Shown: positions 11,318-22,195, counted from the stretch's first letter. The stretch: 64,000 nt of DNA from Axinella damicornis (GCA_963931865.1 OZ007505.1:15218034-15282033); one strand, 5' to 3'. Translations and numbers: made by a program. Notes: a model not told the origin generated them from the sequence alone.

Positions 11318-11934
11318 CTATAGAGTGGGTATCTGCAAGCACCGAATGCTGGGGTGAGAAGGCATGGGTATGAGGCTATTGAAGATGGTCATAAATTACG
11401 AGATATACAAACAGCCAAAGGTGCATGGACATCTGGTGCTGTGCCAATAGTATGGCATGACATGTCGGAAGTGTATATCAGCAATTGAATGGAACCAGCT
11501 GCATGCAGGAGCTTGAGCTAGCTAGCTCCTGATGGGACTTAGCTGTGACATGCCTAGCCTCGATCCCATGCAGGCCTCCGTCCAGATTTGTCTCGCAGCC
11601 GTGGAGAAAAATCCACAACTGTGAAATAAAACCTGAGCAGAGGCTATGACAGACCTATATTGGTCACTCAATTGCATGACTGTTTAAAGCAGCTCCTTCT
11701 CTGTGGTAGCTGCATGGTCCCAGTTACAAAAAAATCCAGAACTAAAACTATACCTCCTGAGGCAGCATCTTTCGATGTTTACAGTGGCCAGTCCCTAGTG
11801 ATACAATCATGGATCCAAACAATTGCTGGAAGCGTGTATCTTACCTGCTGTTGTGAATTTGGAAGTGTGCATCTCACCTGCTGTTTCCATTGCAACACAA
11901 CAGTGATACAGAGCTAGAGCAGCCAGAGGTTGTG

Positions 11935-12690
11935 AAGGTGCAGCAACACCCATCGTCACATAATTTGGTAACCATGCCAACAAGAGTGAGATATGTCCTT
12001 AGAGTGCAATTCACTCTTCTTAGTCTCGTTCCAAGATCGACCCCTCATCCTGAAAAGCAATCTACGCTGGATTTGGTTTGGTCTGGGACCAAGACTGGCC
12101 CTTTCATAATAAGGGGTTTCTGTTGACATAAAATAAACTGCACCCTACACTCAAAGTATTATATTTTTGTACATAAGGAACTGGTCGAAATAAAAACATC
12201 AAATTCACTTTAGCCGAGAAAGTCATGACAACTAACGTAATTCCATACAGTAAACATCTCTCGCACTATAGATGTCGACACAAACATAGGTAACCTGGAG
12301 GGGGAAAGGTTGATCTCTATGTCATGTGAGAGAGCACCACTACTACAAAAAAGTAGGTACAGCCTAGGACTGTTTCCTCTGATGTAACTTCCCATGTACT
12401 ACATAATTTATCGACATTGTTGGATTGCCCTGAACAAGCTAACGTTAACTCAAACTTGAACTACATACCTCATACAGTACATTCTAGGTGAAAATCAGGG
12501 CAATCCAACAATGTCGATTAATCAGTACACAGGATCTAGGTGACACCATGTGGAAATTGGTCTGAGGGCACATTGGAGGATGATATAGATTCAGGTGTTT
12601 TGTCTAGTAGAGAAGTTATCCTCTTCTTGGAGACTCAAATAGACCTCTCTACAAAGGACAATTTTCAAGGTCCCAAATAATTGATCTTCT
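11935..12690 (+). repeat. ~800-bp dispersed repeat, copy 1
   Basis: It is collinear with 58545-59370 and in part with 26190-26274 plus 30092-30335. Shared blocks include GTCCTTAGAGTGCAATTCAC, GGAACTGGTCGAAATAAAAA, ACATAGGTAACCTGGAGG and GTGAAAATCAGGGCAATCCA. The inverted pair GGATTGCCCTGA / TCAGGGCAATCC is internal. The stretch GTAACCATGCCAACAAGAGTG (21 bp near 11969) is the uninterrupted version of the site where the BEL/Pao element and a small mariner-like element sit in copy 2. No coding function is evident. Confidence 0.8.
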
Positions 12691-12730
12691 TATATAGCTC
12701 AGTTCAGGGGCGGAAACAGGATTTATGGAA

Positions 12731-12757
12731 GGGGGGGGGGGGGGGGGGGGGGGGGGG
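12731..12757. repeat. Poly-G tract (27 bp)
   Basis: An uninterrupted run of 27 G. Comparable runs occur at 17805 (C), 39331 (C) and 57225 (G). Confidence 0.95.
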
Positions 12758-12880
12758 CAATATATAAGGACAATTACGCGGAAACATATTTCGCCTTCAT
12801 TTTTCAGCTATCAGGATGGGCTCGCGCACTTTCGTGCTTTACACTGCATTTTTCACCTTCATTTTTCAGTTATCAGGCTC

Positions 12881-12990
12881 TCATGGCTCTAGAACAAATT
12901 CAATCTCCTTCCACCCGTCCATAGAGCGCACAAATCCAGCAGCATAGCCATCAGGGCACCGGGATGTGCAACTGAATCTGTGTACACACG
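12881..12990 (-). CDS. Possible terminal coding exon, unknown protein
   Basis: The minus-strand frame reads GYAAGFVRSMDGWKEIEFVL and ends in TGA at 12881-12883. The composition looks protein-like and short of low-complexity sequence, but I recognise no family and could not define a splice acceptor. It could be a chance frame. Confidence 0.22.
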
Positions 12991-13244
12991 AGTCAGTGTT
13001 CTTACGAGTGAAGGGTGCGTAACCATTTGCTATGTTCTCCCTACCACACACTGCTGCCAACGTTACAACACTGCAGAGTCCGTATGTGCCCAGTTATTGT
13101 GACAGTGGTTGCATAATGTTTACATCAGCTACTCTCATTGGCCACACCTTTTCAAGTACTTCAAGTACTTCAAGTGGCTGCTATAACAACCAAAGGGCAA
13201 AGGGCATTTGTACACCAGCCGACAAGATGACCATTCCATAGCCT

Positions 13245-13474
13245 ACTGGTGTGCATGCATGTGTGTGTGTGTGTGTGCGTGTGCATGTGCGTGTGTGCGT
13301 GTGCATGTGTGTGTGCATGTGTGTGTGTGTGTATGTGTGTGCGTACATGTGTGTGTGCGTGTGCGTGTGCGTGTGTGTGCATGTGTGTGTGCGTTGCGTG
13401 TGCATGCGTGTGTATTGTGTGTGTGTGTTGTGTGTGTGTGTGCGTGTGCGTGTGTGTGTGTGCGTGTGCATGTG

Positions 13475-13523
<49 letters not shown>

Positions 13524-13546
13524 GTGTGCGTGTGTGTGTGTGTGAA
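13245..13546. repeat. TG/CA microsatellite, ~300 bp
   Basis: Nearly continuous GT dinucleotides with scattered CG and CA interruptions. Long Cys-Val or His-Thr open frames here are artefacts of the repeat. Alternating purine-pyrimidine DNA of this kind can adopt Z-form. Confidence 0.97.
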
Positions 13547-14164
13547 TGTTTGAGGTTGGAGAGCAATACTGCTCCCCAGTGTACCTGAATGGCAAAGGAC
13601 CAGGATAGTGCATGGATAGTTTACAACTAGCCTCATTCCCAGACTCGGTTCTGCCTCTGAATTAGGTGGCAATGAATGAACAATCTTCACTGCTACCAAC
13701 AAATTGTTGTGACAGAATGCTAAGGCCACATTCGACTACACTATAACGAACTATAATACAATGATAGACAGAATGATATTACAGTTTGCAAAGATGATAT
13801 ACGATACCCAATGAAACCATGGGGTAGATAGATACCAGGCCACTTTCCCTCTTCCCAGGTGGCCTGGGAACGAGGCTAGTAGGGAGTAGGTCAATAGTTC
13901 TATACGGGTAGTGGCAGTAGAGGTTGCTGTTTTTAAGCTCCCCCTCGCTCCCACCCTCCTCACCTTGCCATGAGGTTTGAGGATGACTGTGAGAGGAACC
14001 CTGTCTCCAGTTGTGTTGACCTCCTCTAAGCACAGAGGGACATCACAATCATGGAGCCTCCCAGAGCACACACCACAGTTACAGCATTCTCAAATCCTGC
14101 AGCAATTAGACAGTGCTCCAGTGAAACATTGCTCACAACACATCCATGTGCAACTAATCCCTAG

Positions 14165-14325
14165 AAAACTCTTGTAATCTCTTGTAATCTCTAGTACTCC
14201 CCAGTAATCTCTAGTAATTACTAGTAATCTCTACTAGTCTCTAGTTATGTTCCACTAATTTCTAGTACTCTCTAGTAAACTCTAGTAATCCCTTGTAATC
14301 TCCAGTAATCTCAATCTCTTGAAAA
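14165..14325. repeat. Degenerate 10-bp tandem repeat (CTAGTAATCT)
   Basis: About fifteen loosely conserved copies of CTAGTAATCT with CTTGTAATCT, CTAGTACTCT and CCAGTAATCT variants. Confidence 0.8.
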
Positions 14326-14340
14326 CCTCTAGCCAGGAGC

Positions 14341-14745
14341 TTATGAGCGGAGAAGCGTGTAACTCAGGTTCCATCCAAATCCTTATTACTTACGTATTTC
14401 CATTTTGGAAGTGCGCAATGCGCGTCATGCGGTCTGTCACCCACAAAGAAGGCGTCTCCAAACGGTGAGGGGTCTCGGGATCTTCAAATCTACAACGTTT
14501 TTGTGGCAAATCGCTTCACTGTCACCCATTCGCTTGGCCATTTCACTGCGGCTAGGCGCTCCACTGAGTGCCGTGTCAACATTGCTACCACAGAACATGT
14601 GGGTTTTTGTGTCGTCATTATGACGCTAGATTGAAGAACAGGTTTCCATATTTGGAAGTTCGCTAGCTAATAATTTGGATTTGGACAGCACTCGGGCGTA
14701 CGCGGTAGTTGCACGCTCCTTCGCGGCTTCGCCGCTCATAAGCTC
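14341..14745. mobile_element. ~405-bp TIR element
   Basis: Terminal repeats pair AGGAGCTTATGAGCGG with CCGCTCATAAGCTCCT. CTCTAGC occurs on both flanks, consistent with a 7-9 bp target duplication. The interior has no recognisable gene. Confidence 0.65.
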
Positions 14746-15004
14746 CTGCTCTAGCATATCTATAAGAGTACAAACTCCAAAAGGGGTTTAGTGATGGCCT
14801 GTCACACTCCACCTCTTGAAACACAAAGAAACAAGGAGAAATGCTATTACAAATGCTCAATTACATCCCATTCATAATTTAGGCAGTTTGAAATATTGTA
14901 AACCAATTCCCAGTCTGTTCTGCTTGGTTTGGGTATGTCCCTTTAATAATGTCCTGCACACACTTCCACCACCACTAGCAAGACGTCACCATCAGCCAGG
15001 AAGT

Positions 15005-15106
15005 ACTGCTGCACAATATTTCACACTGAATGGCCCCAAGTGGAACCTATCCTGGGGGCAACTACACATTACTGGCACAGTCACGGTCCAAGACATTCTC
15101 CTGTTG
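15005..15106 (+). pseudogene. Possible inverted IlvD-like fragment
   Basis: On the plus strand, two adjacent frames together give LNGP, GTYPGGNYT and VTVQDILLLG. These resemble the segment after the ARLD motif in IlvD-family proteins (a YGG-x-PG motif, then an xVTxQD-type motif). It lies among minus-strand exons of the dehydratase gene but in the opposite direction and with a frameshift. It is either a local inversion of one exon or a chance match. Confidence 0.3.
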
Positions 15107-15115
15107 GGTAACCTC

Positions 15116-15478
15116 TAGCCTCGTTCCCAGGCCCGAGACGGGGAGGAGAAAGGGCCTGGTTTCCACTGTTTGCACATGCACTAAATCGCGGTGGAATTCC
15201 ACCGGCTCAGCGGACATTTGATTGTGTTTGTACCTCTCATGACATTGAAGCGGATAATGAACGTGCTCCGTACAGTTAACATAGTAAGTGAGTGGCGTGT
15301 GTTACAACAGCTCTCGATCGTGCTCTCCTATGCCCTTAGGCAAGGCGTTCCTGAATTGAGCTACAACAGTGACCTGCGATTGAAAGATGGGATGTTTTCG
15401 CCTCCGTGTGAAGACATGCGCAAACAGTGGAAACCAGGCCCTTTTCTCCTCCCTCTCTCAAGCCAGGGAATGAGGCTA
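15116..15478. mobile_element. 363-bp hairpin element, TAGCCTCG family
   Basis: It opens TAGCCTCGTTCCCAGGCCC and closes GCCAGGGAATGAGGCTA. The TIRs extend about 60 bp, through GGGCCTGGTTTCCACTGTTT and its complement. The flanks are GGTAACCTC and GGTAACCCT (15107-15115, 15479-15487). An open plus-strand frame crosses the interior (15191-15517), but I recognise no domain in it. Confidence 0.85.
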
Positions 15479-15704
15479 GGTAACCCTGTACAGTTGTGTG
15501 TACAATCAGGACCATGATTAAAGGGGCATACCTAGACCCAGCAGGTAGCCTGGCAACTACAGCGACAGAGAATGTCTGGGAACACGGCTATCCCAGTAGT
15601 GTACAGTGGCTGGAGGATGATGGAGGTTGTAGATGGTAGTAGTAGTTAAGCCTTGCTAGAATGACTGTTGCAGTATTGCACTCGTATACGCATGTACTTG
15701 GGTG

Positions 15705-15835
15705 GGCCTACTTTCGAGTCAAGGGTGGGCCTATTTTCGGGAGAGGGGTCCTCGAAAATACGCCCATCCCCCTCTTTGAGCAGATTCTAAATTCATCGCC
15801 CATGGGCGTATTTTCGAGAGACTACGGTATACTCA
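15705..15835. repeat. Small inverted repeat with CTATTTTCG/CGAAAATACG arms
   Basis: GGGTGGGCCTATTTTCGGG is mirrored by CTCGAAAATACGCCCATCC, and again by GGGCGTATTTTCGAGAG, next to ACGGTAT. The arrangement resembles the ends of the 37.3-37.8 kb element. Confidence 0.5.
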
Positions 15836-16354
15836 CAGCATCCAGCCTTGCAAGGGGCATCAACACACCAGGCACTGCGGGAGTAAGAGAGAGTTTCAGA
15901 TTCAATTACATGTGCATACAGATAGACATTTGGAGAATGAACTTTGTCTGTGATGTGTGAACAACATCAACAACCTTCTTACCAGTCTTGTCACAGCCTC
16001 CCAGTGCTCCTGTAATAGGAAGCTCATCTGATGTAACAATGGCAACACACACTGGGATGGATCATGTATTTGCTCACTGCTGCATATGCCTCGTGCATGA
16101 TCTCCACACAGTCAGCTATCCAGTCCCGAGAGATGAGGGAGTATTTCATCCCGTGAGATCCCTACAGTGTGTGAGTGTGTGTGTATGTGGGCGTGGCAAG
16201 TGTGAAGGGTGTGGGTTGCACAATTAAAAGGATTTGTGTGTGCGAAGGCATATGTATACAACTCATTCCAATGCTGAATTTACAAACACCACACAAGAGT
16301 CACCATTGTTTCTCCATCACTGACAACTGGTGTGCCACAAATGAATGCTTTTCC

Positions 16355-16720
16355 TAAGTGGGAGAGAGAGAGTGGGAGGAGGGAGGAGGGGAGGGACAGA
16401 GGAGAGGAGGGAGTAGGTGAGGGAGAGGAGGAGAAGGAGAGGGAGGAGGGAAAGGAGGGGGAGGAGAGGAGGGAGAGGGAGGAGGGAGGGAGAGGGAGGA
16501 GGGGAGGGACAGAGGAGAGGAGGGAGTAGGGGAGGAAGAGGAGGAGAAGGACAGGGAGGAGGGAAGGGAGGGGGAGGAGGGAAGGAGAGGGAGGAGGGGA
16601 GGGAGAGGGAGGAAGGGAGGGAGAGGGAGGACGGGAGGGAGGGGAGGGAGGGGAGGAATGAAATGGGGGAGGAGGGGAGGGAGTGTGAGGGGGAGGCCGG
16701 GAGGGAGAGAGAGGAGGGAG
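16355..16720. repeat. Polypurine (GGA/GAG-rich) tract, ~360 bp
   Basis: Almost pure purine on the plus strand, built of GGAGGGA/GGAGAGG motifs with internal duplications. It can form triplex (H-DNA) or G-quadruplex structures. It lies in an intron of the damaged dehydratase gene. Frames here are low complexity and not genes. Confidence 0.92.
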
Positions 16721-17199
16721 GGGATCAATGCTGTGTTACTGAATTTATCTCAGCTCAGCAGACCTCCTCTCTTCTCCACACCAGCCATGATGAGCTGACC
16801 GAGCTCCCTGCATCAGTGGAGGGAGGAGAATGAGTTAGAGGTGGGGAATTGTAAACTTGTAGAAATTCTTACTAAGTGAGAAAACTAGTCATCAGCTGTG
16901 GATGGCTTTACATAGTTCACTACAGTACACAGTCCTGTAGCCTCGTAGTTTTTGGTTGCATGCACTAAACAATGGCGTGCAACCAAAAATGGCACGGGAC
17001 TGGAAACGTGCATGCAACCAAAAACAGCGCGGGGCTATAGTCCCTGGTGAAGCTCAAAGAGAGGACAGCTAGCTGTGATTACTCACTGGAAGTGGTTGTT
17101 GCAGGGAAGGCATTGCTGTAGGGACAAGCCACTGTGACAATGGGCTTGCTGAAATCTTCATCCTACCAGCATGTGTGTAAGGAAGATGATGATTCACAT

Positions 17200-17343
17200 T
17201 AGCCTCGTTCCCAGGCCGCGCACGCATCGCATACGTGACCTTTGAACCCTTGTCAGATAAGCTTCTGCCAGCTATCTGACAAGGGTTCAAAGGTCACGTA
17301 TGCTATGCGTGCGCGACTGGCAGACGGCCTGGGAACGAGGCTA
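17200..17343. mobile_element. 144-bp perfect-hairpin element, TAGCCTCG family, exact 9-bp TSD
   Basis: The TAGCCTCGTTCCCAGGCC start and the GGCCTGGGAACGAGGCTA end are exact complements. Arms continue inward for about 60 bp. The target duplication GATTCACAT is perfect (17191-17199, 17344-17352). Each arm carries a GGTTCAAAGGTCA motif, a DR1-type nuclear-receptor half-site pair. Confidence 0.92.
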
Positions 17344-17804
17344 GATTCACATAACACCGTGTGACACAATCATGTAAACACAGTATGTACAATAGCAACA
17401 ATTTGTGTGTATGTGCACATGTGTGAGTGTGCATGTGCATGCATACATGAGTGTGAGGGTGAGGGCCATACCTTGAAGCCTGCCGCCCTCAAATGTGCCC
17501 TGGCTGTAGACGGTGAAATGGAGCGTGACAACTCAGGCCATAGACAAAGACTCACACAATACATATATCCTGGAGTGTCTGGCCATTGTGCTATGAACTA
17601 TCATGTCTCACTTACCCTCTTCACCCAGTGGGCGTGGTCACCTGGCTGCCCTGTCAGGGTCTGGCTCCGCTCCTGTACACAGAGAGAGAACAAGCAGTGT
17701 TTCTTTTAGAAAATTGGGGTGGAATCGTAGCGTGGCGAGGTAAGGGGGGAGGCATGAATAGCTTTGCATACATAACACTTCTTGGGTATCATTCAAGAGG
17801 GCTG

Positions 17805-17828
<24 letters not shown>
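17805..17828. repeat. Poly-C tract (24 bp)
   Basis: An uninterrupted C run. Confidence 0.95.
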
Positions 17829-17837
<9 letters not shown>

Positions 17838-18662
17838 CCCTGAGAAGTCAGTGGATAGTCCAACTACAGATGTACACAGCTGTTTCAGGTGTTGTGGTAT
17901 TGACCAGCTTGGTTGCTTGGACTAATGCAACCGAAAACAATGTGGGCGACCTTGGAATGAGGCCACCAGTGAGGATGACAACCTAGTTTTAATTTATGTG
18001 GCCTTTGTCCAACTAGTCTCTCAATACGTATACCTAAAGGACCAGAACATAATTATAAGCTTCGTACGTTGAAGGCAAATTAAATGCGGTCACACTACCC
18101 CACTAGGGTGGCAGGACATTAATATTGTTTGCGGATATTCCATATCTAGCAAAGGGGGTGTGGCCTATAGGACTATAAGAGATGGCATGGGACTGGGAGC
18201 TAACGTCGGAATTGCAGCTTACAGCATCACACAGCTGGGCTGGGACACAGAGCAGCAGTTCCACTCACAGATACCAGAATACCAAGATGACTGGCTGCAT
18301 GCACCATTTGCTTGGTTCCCAGCCCCCCATCAGTTGCAAAAACAACAGAAATACGTCTGGTCCGGGCCATATATGGCATCAGGAATACTGCTACATTTAC
18401 ACCTACTTTGTAGATAGCTGGAGAGCTTCATTGCCTTTAGCCATTTGCTGCTAATAATGCTGGGACGTGTGGCATACCCTTGCAATTATTCTCGTTCCCA
18501 GAGCATTTTCCGCATGCGACAACGGTCTGGGAACGAGACCGGCCAGGCAGGGCAACAGCGCGCCAACAACCGCAAGATCAGCAGGCCACGTGGGCGAAGA
18601 GCTGTTTTACATTTTCGAACCTACAACCTACAGATACAGAAGACAGTGCAGGTTTCGTCCAA

Positions 18663-21453
18663 ATGGCTGGCAACAGACGGCGGTCAAGTCCTTTAAGCAG
18701 TGACACAGCAAAGCCCAGACCAAAGTAAGTAACATAAATTTAGTCTGGGAACCAGATTATGCAGACCCTTCGCACGGGGAGGAGAATAGTCTCGTTACCA
18801 GACCCAAACAACCCCAGCGAAGATCGCTTGCTGTATCTCGCGGATACCGCAAAGCGATCTGCGCTGGGGTTGTGTGGGTCTGGGAAGGAGACTAGGAGAA
18901 GGAAGGGTCTGGGCACCATCTTACATAATATAAGATGGTGCCCAGACCCTTCCTCCTCCTAGTCCTCAGGTTGGAATGTTGGCCTAACGAATCAGAATCA
19001 GAAGCGTTGATTGCGAACGACGTCGGGGGTTTCTCCAGGCCTTCAGTGTCGCCAGTGACTAGACATGGTACGGCCAATCGCTGTGCTGTAGTTACCACGT
19101 TACCCGCAAGTGTCTGACAAAAGTAGGGAGAGCAACGAGCAGGTCGACTTTGATCATACGCGTGGTATCACAGCTGATCGTTAATACAGCTCGAGTGTGA
19201 ATGTATGCACATGCCCAGCCTCGGCCTCCTCCCCGTGTAACCGTTTTGGCTACAAGTCGTAGCTTAGCCAGCACATTGCAGCAACAACTCTAATCCAACA
19301 TAGTAGCTGCAGACCATGAACTTACAGGATGTATATTAATGCAGGAGAGTTCCACATACACTGCTGCTGCCTGAGTGCATCTGTTTTAGCTGTTGCTCCC
19401 CGATTGCGTCTGTTTCAGCTGCCCGGCCGCGTTCTGAACCCCTGCCCAACATTTTCTAGCATTCTTTTGCAGAGTTCGAGGTTATACGGTACAAAGATCA
19501 CGTACGTGTCACTAGTCTAACCCCCCACATCCGTTACGCTTACACAAACACACATGCGTACAGTCTTAACTAGCAGAATGTATAACATTGTGGGGCGAGC
19601 CTGAACGAGTGCATGCATATCGAATGTAACTCAACCTCAGGCTACATCGGAATTGCAGCACAAGAACTGTATGGACAGTACACGATGAGCACTCTCGCTC
19701 AGTCTTCTTCCGCTATGCAGTAGCACCCATGACTGTAGCCATTGAAGAGCAGGTCTACGAGTCAGTGACTTCAACACAGCTGCGAGTAGCAAACAGTGAA
19801 CTTGTAGCTAGCTAGATCAGTCAGAAGTCGCACTTTTGCAGTCTTTAAGCTATGTTGCCGTGCGGTAGCGCGCATCGCTGTATCCATTGAAGAGGTAGAC
19901 TCGTGAGAGGTCTCCGTCCCTGTTGTAGCCATCCAAGGAATACACGGTTCACGGATACCAGCTCTCAGATCAGAACTTCGATGACGGTATATGTTTCGCT
20001 TAAATGCAGTAGATTGCATTTACGGCACGACGTACGCAGATACATACATACATACAGACGCGGCTCACGTTCTACACGTCTATGTGGGGCTCGCTCAGGC
20101 TCGCCCCAATAATGATGATTGAACCAAGTAATTGACAGTGGACACCTAGTGATTCCTGTGTGACCACAGCTGCATGTATTCCTTATTGATGTGCATGTCA
20201 CCTGCAGTTCTATACTGTGTAGGCTGCAGCACCAAGAGGATGTCTCAAAGAAGATATCACTGAAACAAAGGAAGCGAAAGCTTGATTCACCACAGAAACA
20301 AAATCCTTCACACTGCAAGAAGCCAGCTATAAGCCCAAAGCAATCAGAAGCCCATGAAACTGGACAACCCTTGGGAATGTCTGACAAAGTTACAGATCTT
20401 GTCGGTTATGAGCCACGTCTAAGAAATAAGAAGAAACAACGAGTCGAGTGTGACTACTGTGGGAAGTGTTTTGCTAGTGTACAGATAATGAAGAGGCATC
20501 AAAGAACACATAATAGATCTAGGGCAGAAGTTTTTAAGTGTACGTATTGCCCAAAGTCATTTGGAAATCCTACCGTTCTTAGACATCACCTGACCATACA
20601 CACAGGAGAGAAGCCAATCCAGTGTGAGTTCTGCCATAAGCACTTTGCAGGAAAAGGCACTCTTACACGTCATCTAAGGATACACACAGGAGAGAAGCCA
20701 TTCCAGTGTGGGTTTTGCCATAAGCGCTTTGCACAAAAAGGCACTCTTACACTTCATCTTAGGATACACACAGGAGAGAAGCCATTCCAGTGTGAGTTCT
20801 GCTCAAAGAGGTTCAGCCAATATTCACATCTGCAATCACACCACAGAGTCCACACAGGAGAGAAGCCATTCCAGTGTGAGTTTTGTCCCAAGAGGTTCAC
20901 TCAGCCTGGACATCTCAAATCACACCAGACAGTCCACACAGGAGAGAAGCCATTCCAGTGTGAGTTTTGTCCCAAGAGGTTCACTCAGCCTGGACATCTC
21001 AAATCACACCAGAGAGTCCACACAGGAAAGAAGCCATTCCAGTGCAAGCTCTGCCATAAACACTTTCGATATAAATGCAATTTTTATTGCCATTTGAAGA
21101 CAAAGTCTCATGCAAAATCTGTTGCGAAAAGATCAGAAAGTGGTACCCTTCAAGATCATTTATCGGAGTTCCACCCAGACCAACTAGAGAAGTTAACATT
21201 AAACTGTAGATACTGTTTGAAGTGGTTTCCTACTAACGTAGCTCTGCAAAGTCATGTGGAATCATCTCACACCAGCCTCAAGAAAAACATGTGCGAGTGG
21301 TGTGGAAGGACATTCAGAAAAGACTATCTTCTGAAGCATTACAGGATTCACCAACAGATTCCCCACGAGTGTGAAGTGTGTGGAAAGATTTTCAATACAT
21401 CCAGGTACCTCAAGAGGCACATCATCAGGTGTCACAAGATTGAGCGTCACTAA
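18663..21453 (+). CDS. C2H2 zinc-finger protein, copy B (two exons)
   Basis: Exon 1 is 18663-18724: ATG opens MAGNRRRSSPLSSDTAKPRP and two bases (AA) remain before GTAAGT. Exon 2 starts after an AG at 20207 or 20222. Both acceptors supply the one base needed, so the phases agree. Exon 2 runs to a stop at 21453. It encodes a basic, Lys-rich lead and eleven C2H2 fingers: CGKCF, CPKSF, five canonical fingers with HTGEKPF linkers, an atypical finger ending HLKTKSH, then CRYCLKWF, CEWCGRTF and CEVCGKIF. Two neighbouring fingers (TQPGHLKS helices) are nearly identical. Residues at helix positions -1, 2, 3 and 6 differ from most fingers of copy A, so DNA specificity should differ. The finger exon alone has no ATG near its start, which supports the upstream exon. 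A nuclear transcription factor by family; targets unknown. Confidence 0.78.
18785..18965. repeat. Two adjacent palindromic elements in the intron of copy B
   Basis: TAGTCTCGTTACCAGACCC pairs with GGGTCTGGGAAGGAGACTA. A second palindrome with GGAAGGGTCTGGGCACCATC arms follows directly. The first has TAG-CTC termini like the hairpin family. Confidence 0.8.
19591..20108. mobile_element. 518-bp TIR element in the intron of copy B
   Basis: The ends are TGGGGCGAGCCTGA and TCAGGCTCGCCCCA. Copy A lacks it: around 9860 the sequence passes directly from CAGTTTTAA to TAATGATGATTG. The exact target duplication is unclear because copy A also lost about 20 bp here. Confidence 0.75.
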
Positions 21454-21691
21454 GAACCTTGCACCCAGCGATATGAAGCACTTCAGAAACAATCCACGGC
21501 ACAATGAACATAATTATTAGTTGTGTACCTCAGGATTTATGGATTAAGTAGTATTTCCATATTTAGCTATACATGATTGTGTTGATTTCACACTTCACTG
21601 ATATTATACCTCGTGCAGATCTTTGAAATAGCCTTGATCATTCCCAGGCCTCCATGCAGCTTTTGCTAGGCATGGAATGAGGCTACGTACA

Positions 21692-22195
21692 TAGGCCTTG
21701 GCGGATTTTGCTAGCATAATTTTGGAAAAATAGGTGCTTCTGAGCATAGTGAATTATGCTGGGAAAAATAGGTACACTTTCTGACTCTGATGAGAAAAAT
21801 AGGTACAAACGGGATTTATAATATGAAAAAACAAAAAAACAACACTGTCAGGTATATACAGGTTTGCAATGTAGACTACTACTAGGTTAGCTACATGTAC
21901 ATGTACGTATTATAGCTAGCTATGTAAGCTAGCTAGCTACGTATTAGATAGAACTAGCTACTCAGAAGTACACTGGCCTGATAGTTTGTTCTATTTGATG
22001 CGCTGTCACAGTGACACTGTCACTCAGAATCAGTTTTCAAGTGTTTGTACGCATGTATTGAATGTATATGATGTGAATTTTTCTGCCAGCATAATTGAGA
22101 AAAATAGGTGAATGAAAAAGAAAAATAGGTTAATAAGAGGAGAAAAAAAGAAAAGAAAAATTGGTAAAAGTTCGAGCAAAATCCGCCAAGGCCTA
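21692..22195. mobile_element. 504-bp TIR element with 8-bp TSD
   Basis: The termini are TAGGCCTTGGCGGATTTTGC and its complement. TACGTACA flanks both sides (21684-21691, 22196-22203). The interior repeats GAAAAATAGGT several times and contains no gene that I recognise. Confidence 0.88.

Larger units (their letters stand above)
5748..11330 (+). repeat. Segmental duplication, copy A (zinc-finger locus)
   Basis: This is collinear with 18447-21690, starting at CTAATAATGCTGGGACGTG and ending in the small hairpin element after the zinc-finger stop codon. Homology covers the upstream region, first-exon sequence, intron and finger exon. Copy A is longer because of two transposon insertions (6438-8844 and 8864-9501). 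It also lacks about 80 bp that in copy B hold the end of exon 1 and its splice donor. Confidence 0.85.
13964..17503 (-). pseudogene. IlvD/Edd-family dehydratase gene, intron-containing, damaged
   Basis: Minus-strand exons, in order: 17503-17472 (RAHLRAAGFK), 17162-17087 (DEDFSKPIVTVACPYSNA, then LPCNNHFQ in a shifted frame), about 16816-16773 (ELGQLIMAGVEKRGG), 16353-16304 (KAFICGTPVVSDGETM), 16161-16078 (GMKYSLISRDWIADCVE), about 16010-15983 (ALGGCDKT), 15874-15837 (VPGVLMPLARLDA) and 14096-13964 (GFENAVTVVCALGGS, then a shifted frame EEVNTTGDRVPL). Introns are GT-AG and most junction phases agree. The motifs match dihydroxy-acid/aldonate dehydratases, including the iron-sulfur signature CDKTVPG, and the family dehydrates diols (for example in branched-chain amino acid synthesis). 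There is a one-base frameshift before LPCNNHF. About 20 residues are lost after GGS, where family members have TNAVLHL. The ACGGM-type motif was not found. The link between the 16078 and 16010 exons is unclear. Several hairpin elements sit in its introns. Pseudogene or flawed assembly. Confidence 0.68.
18447..21690 (+). repeat. Segmental duplication, copy B (zinc-finger locus)
   Basis: Collinear with 5748-11330. This copy lacks the two large 9-bp-TSD elements of copy A and so preserves their empty sites. It contains its own 0.5 kb TIR element at 19591-20108. Confidence 0.85.

Noticed and set aside
13170..13729. Long His-Thr and Cys-Val open frames on both strands
   Set aside because: They are produced by the TG/CA microsatellite and have no start context, domain or codon structure. 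The same applies at 61.2-61.4 kb.
16332..16833. Arg/Gly/Glu-rich and Pro/Ser-rich open frames
   Set aside because: They are translations of a polypurine tract and lie in an intron of the minus-strand dehydratase gene.
17200..17343. Bacterial-type terminators or riboswitches at the strong hairpins
   Set aside because: The hairpins carry target-site duplications and recur as mobile elements, and the genes around them are spliced.
18160..18420. Plus-strand 85-90 codon frames before copy B
   Set aside because: No domain, no splice or start support, and the region is not conserved upstream of copy A.
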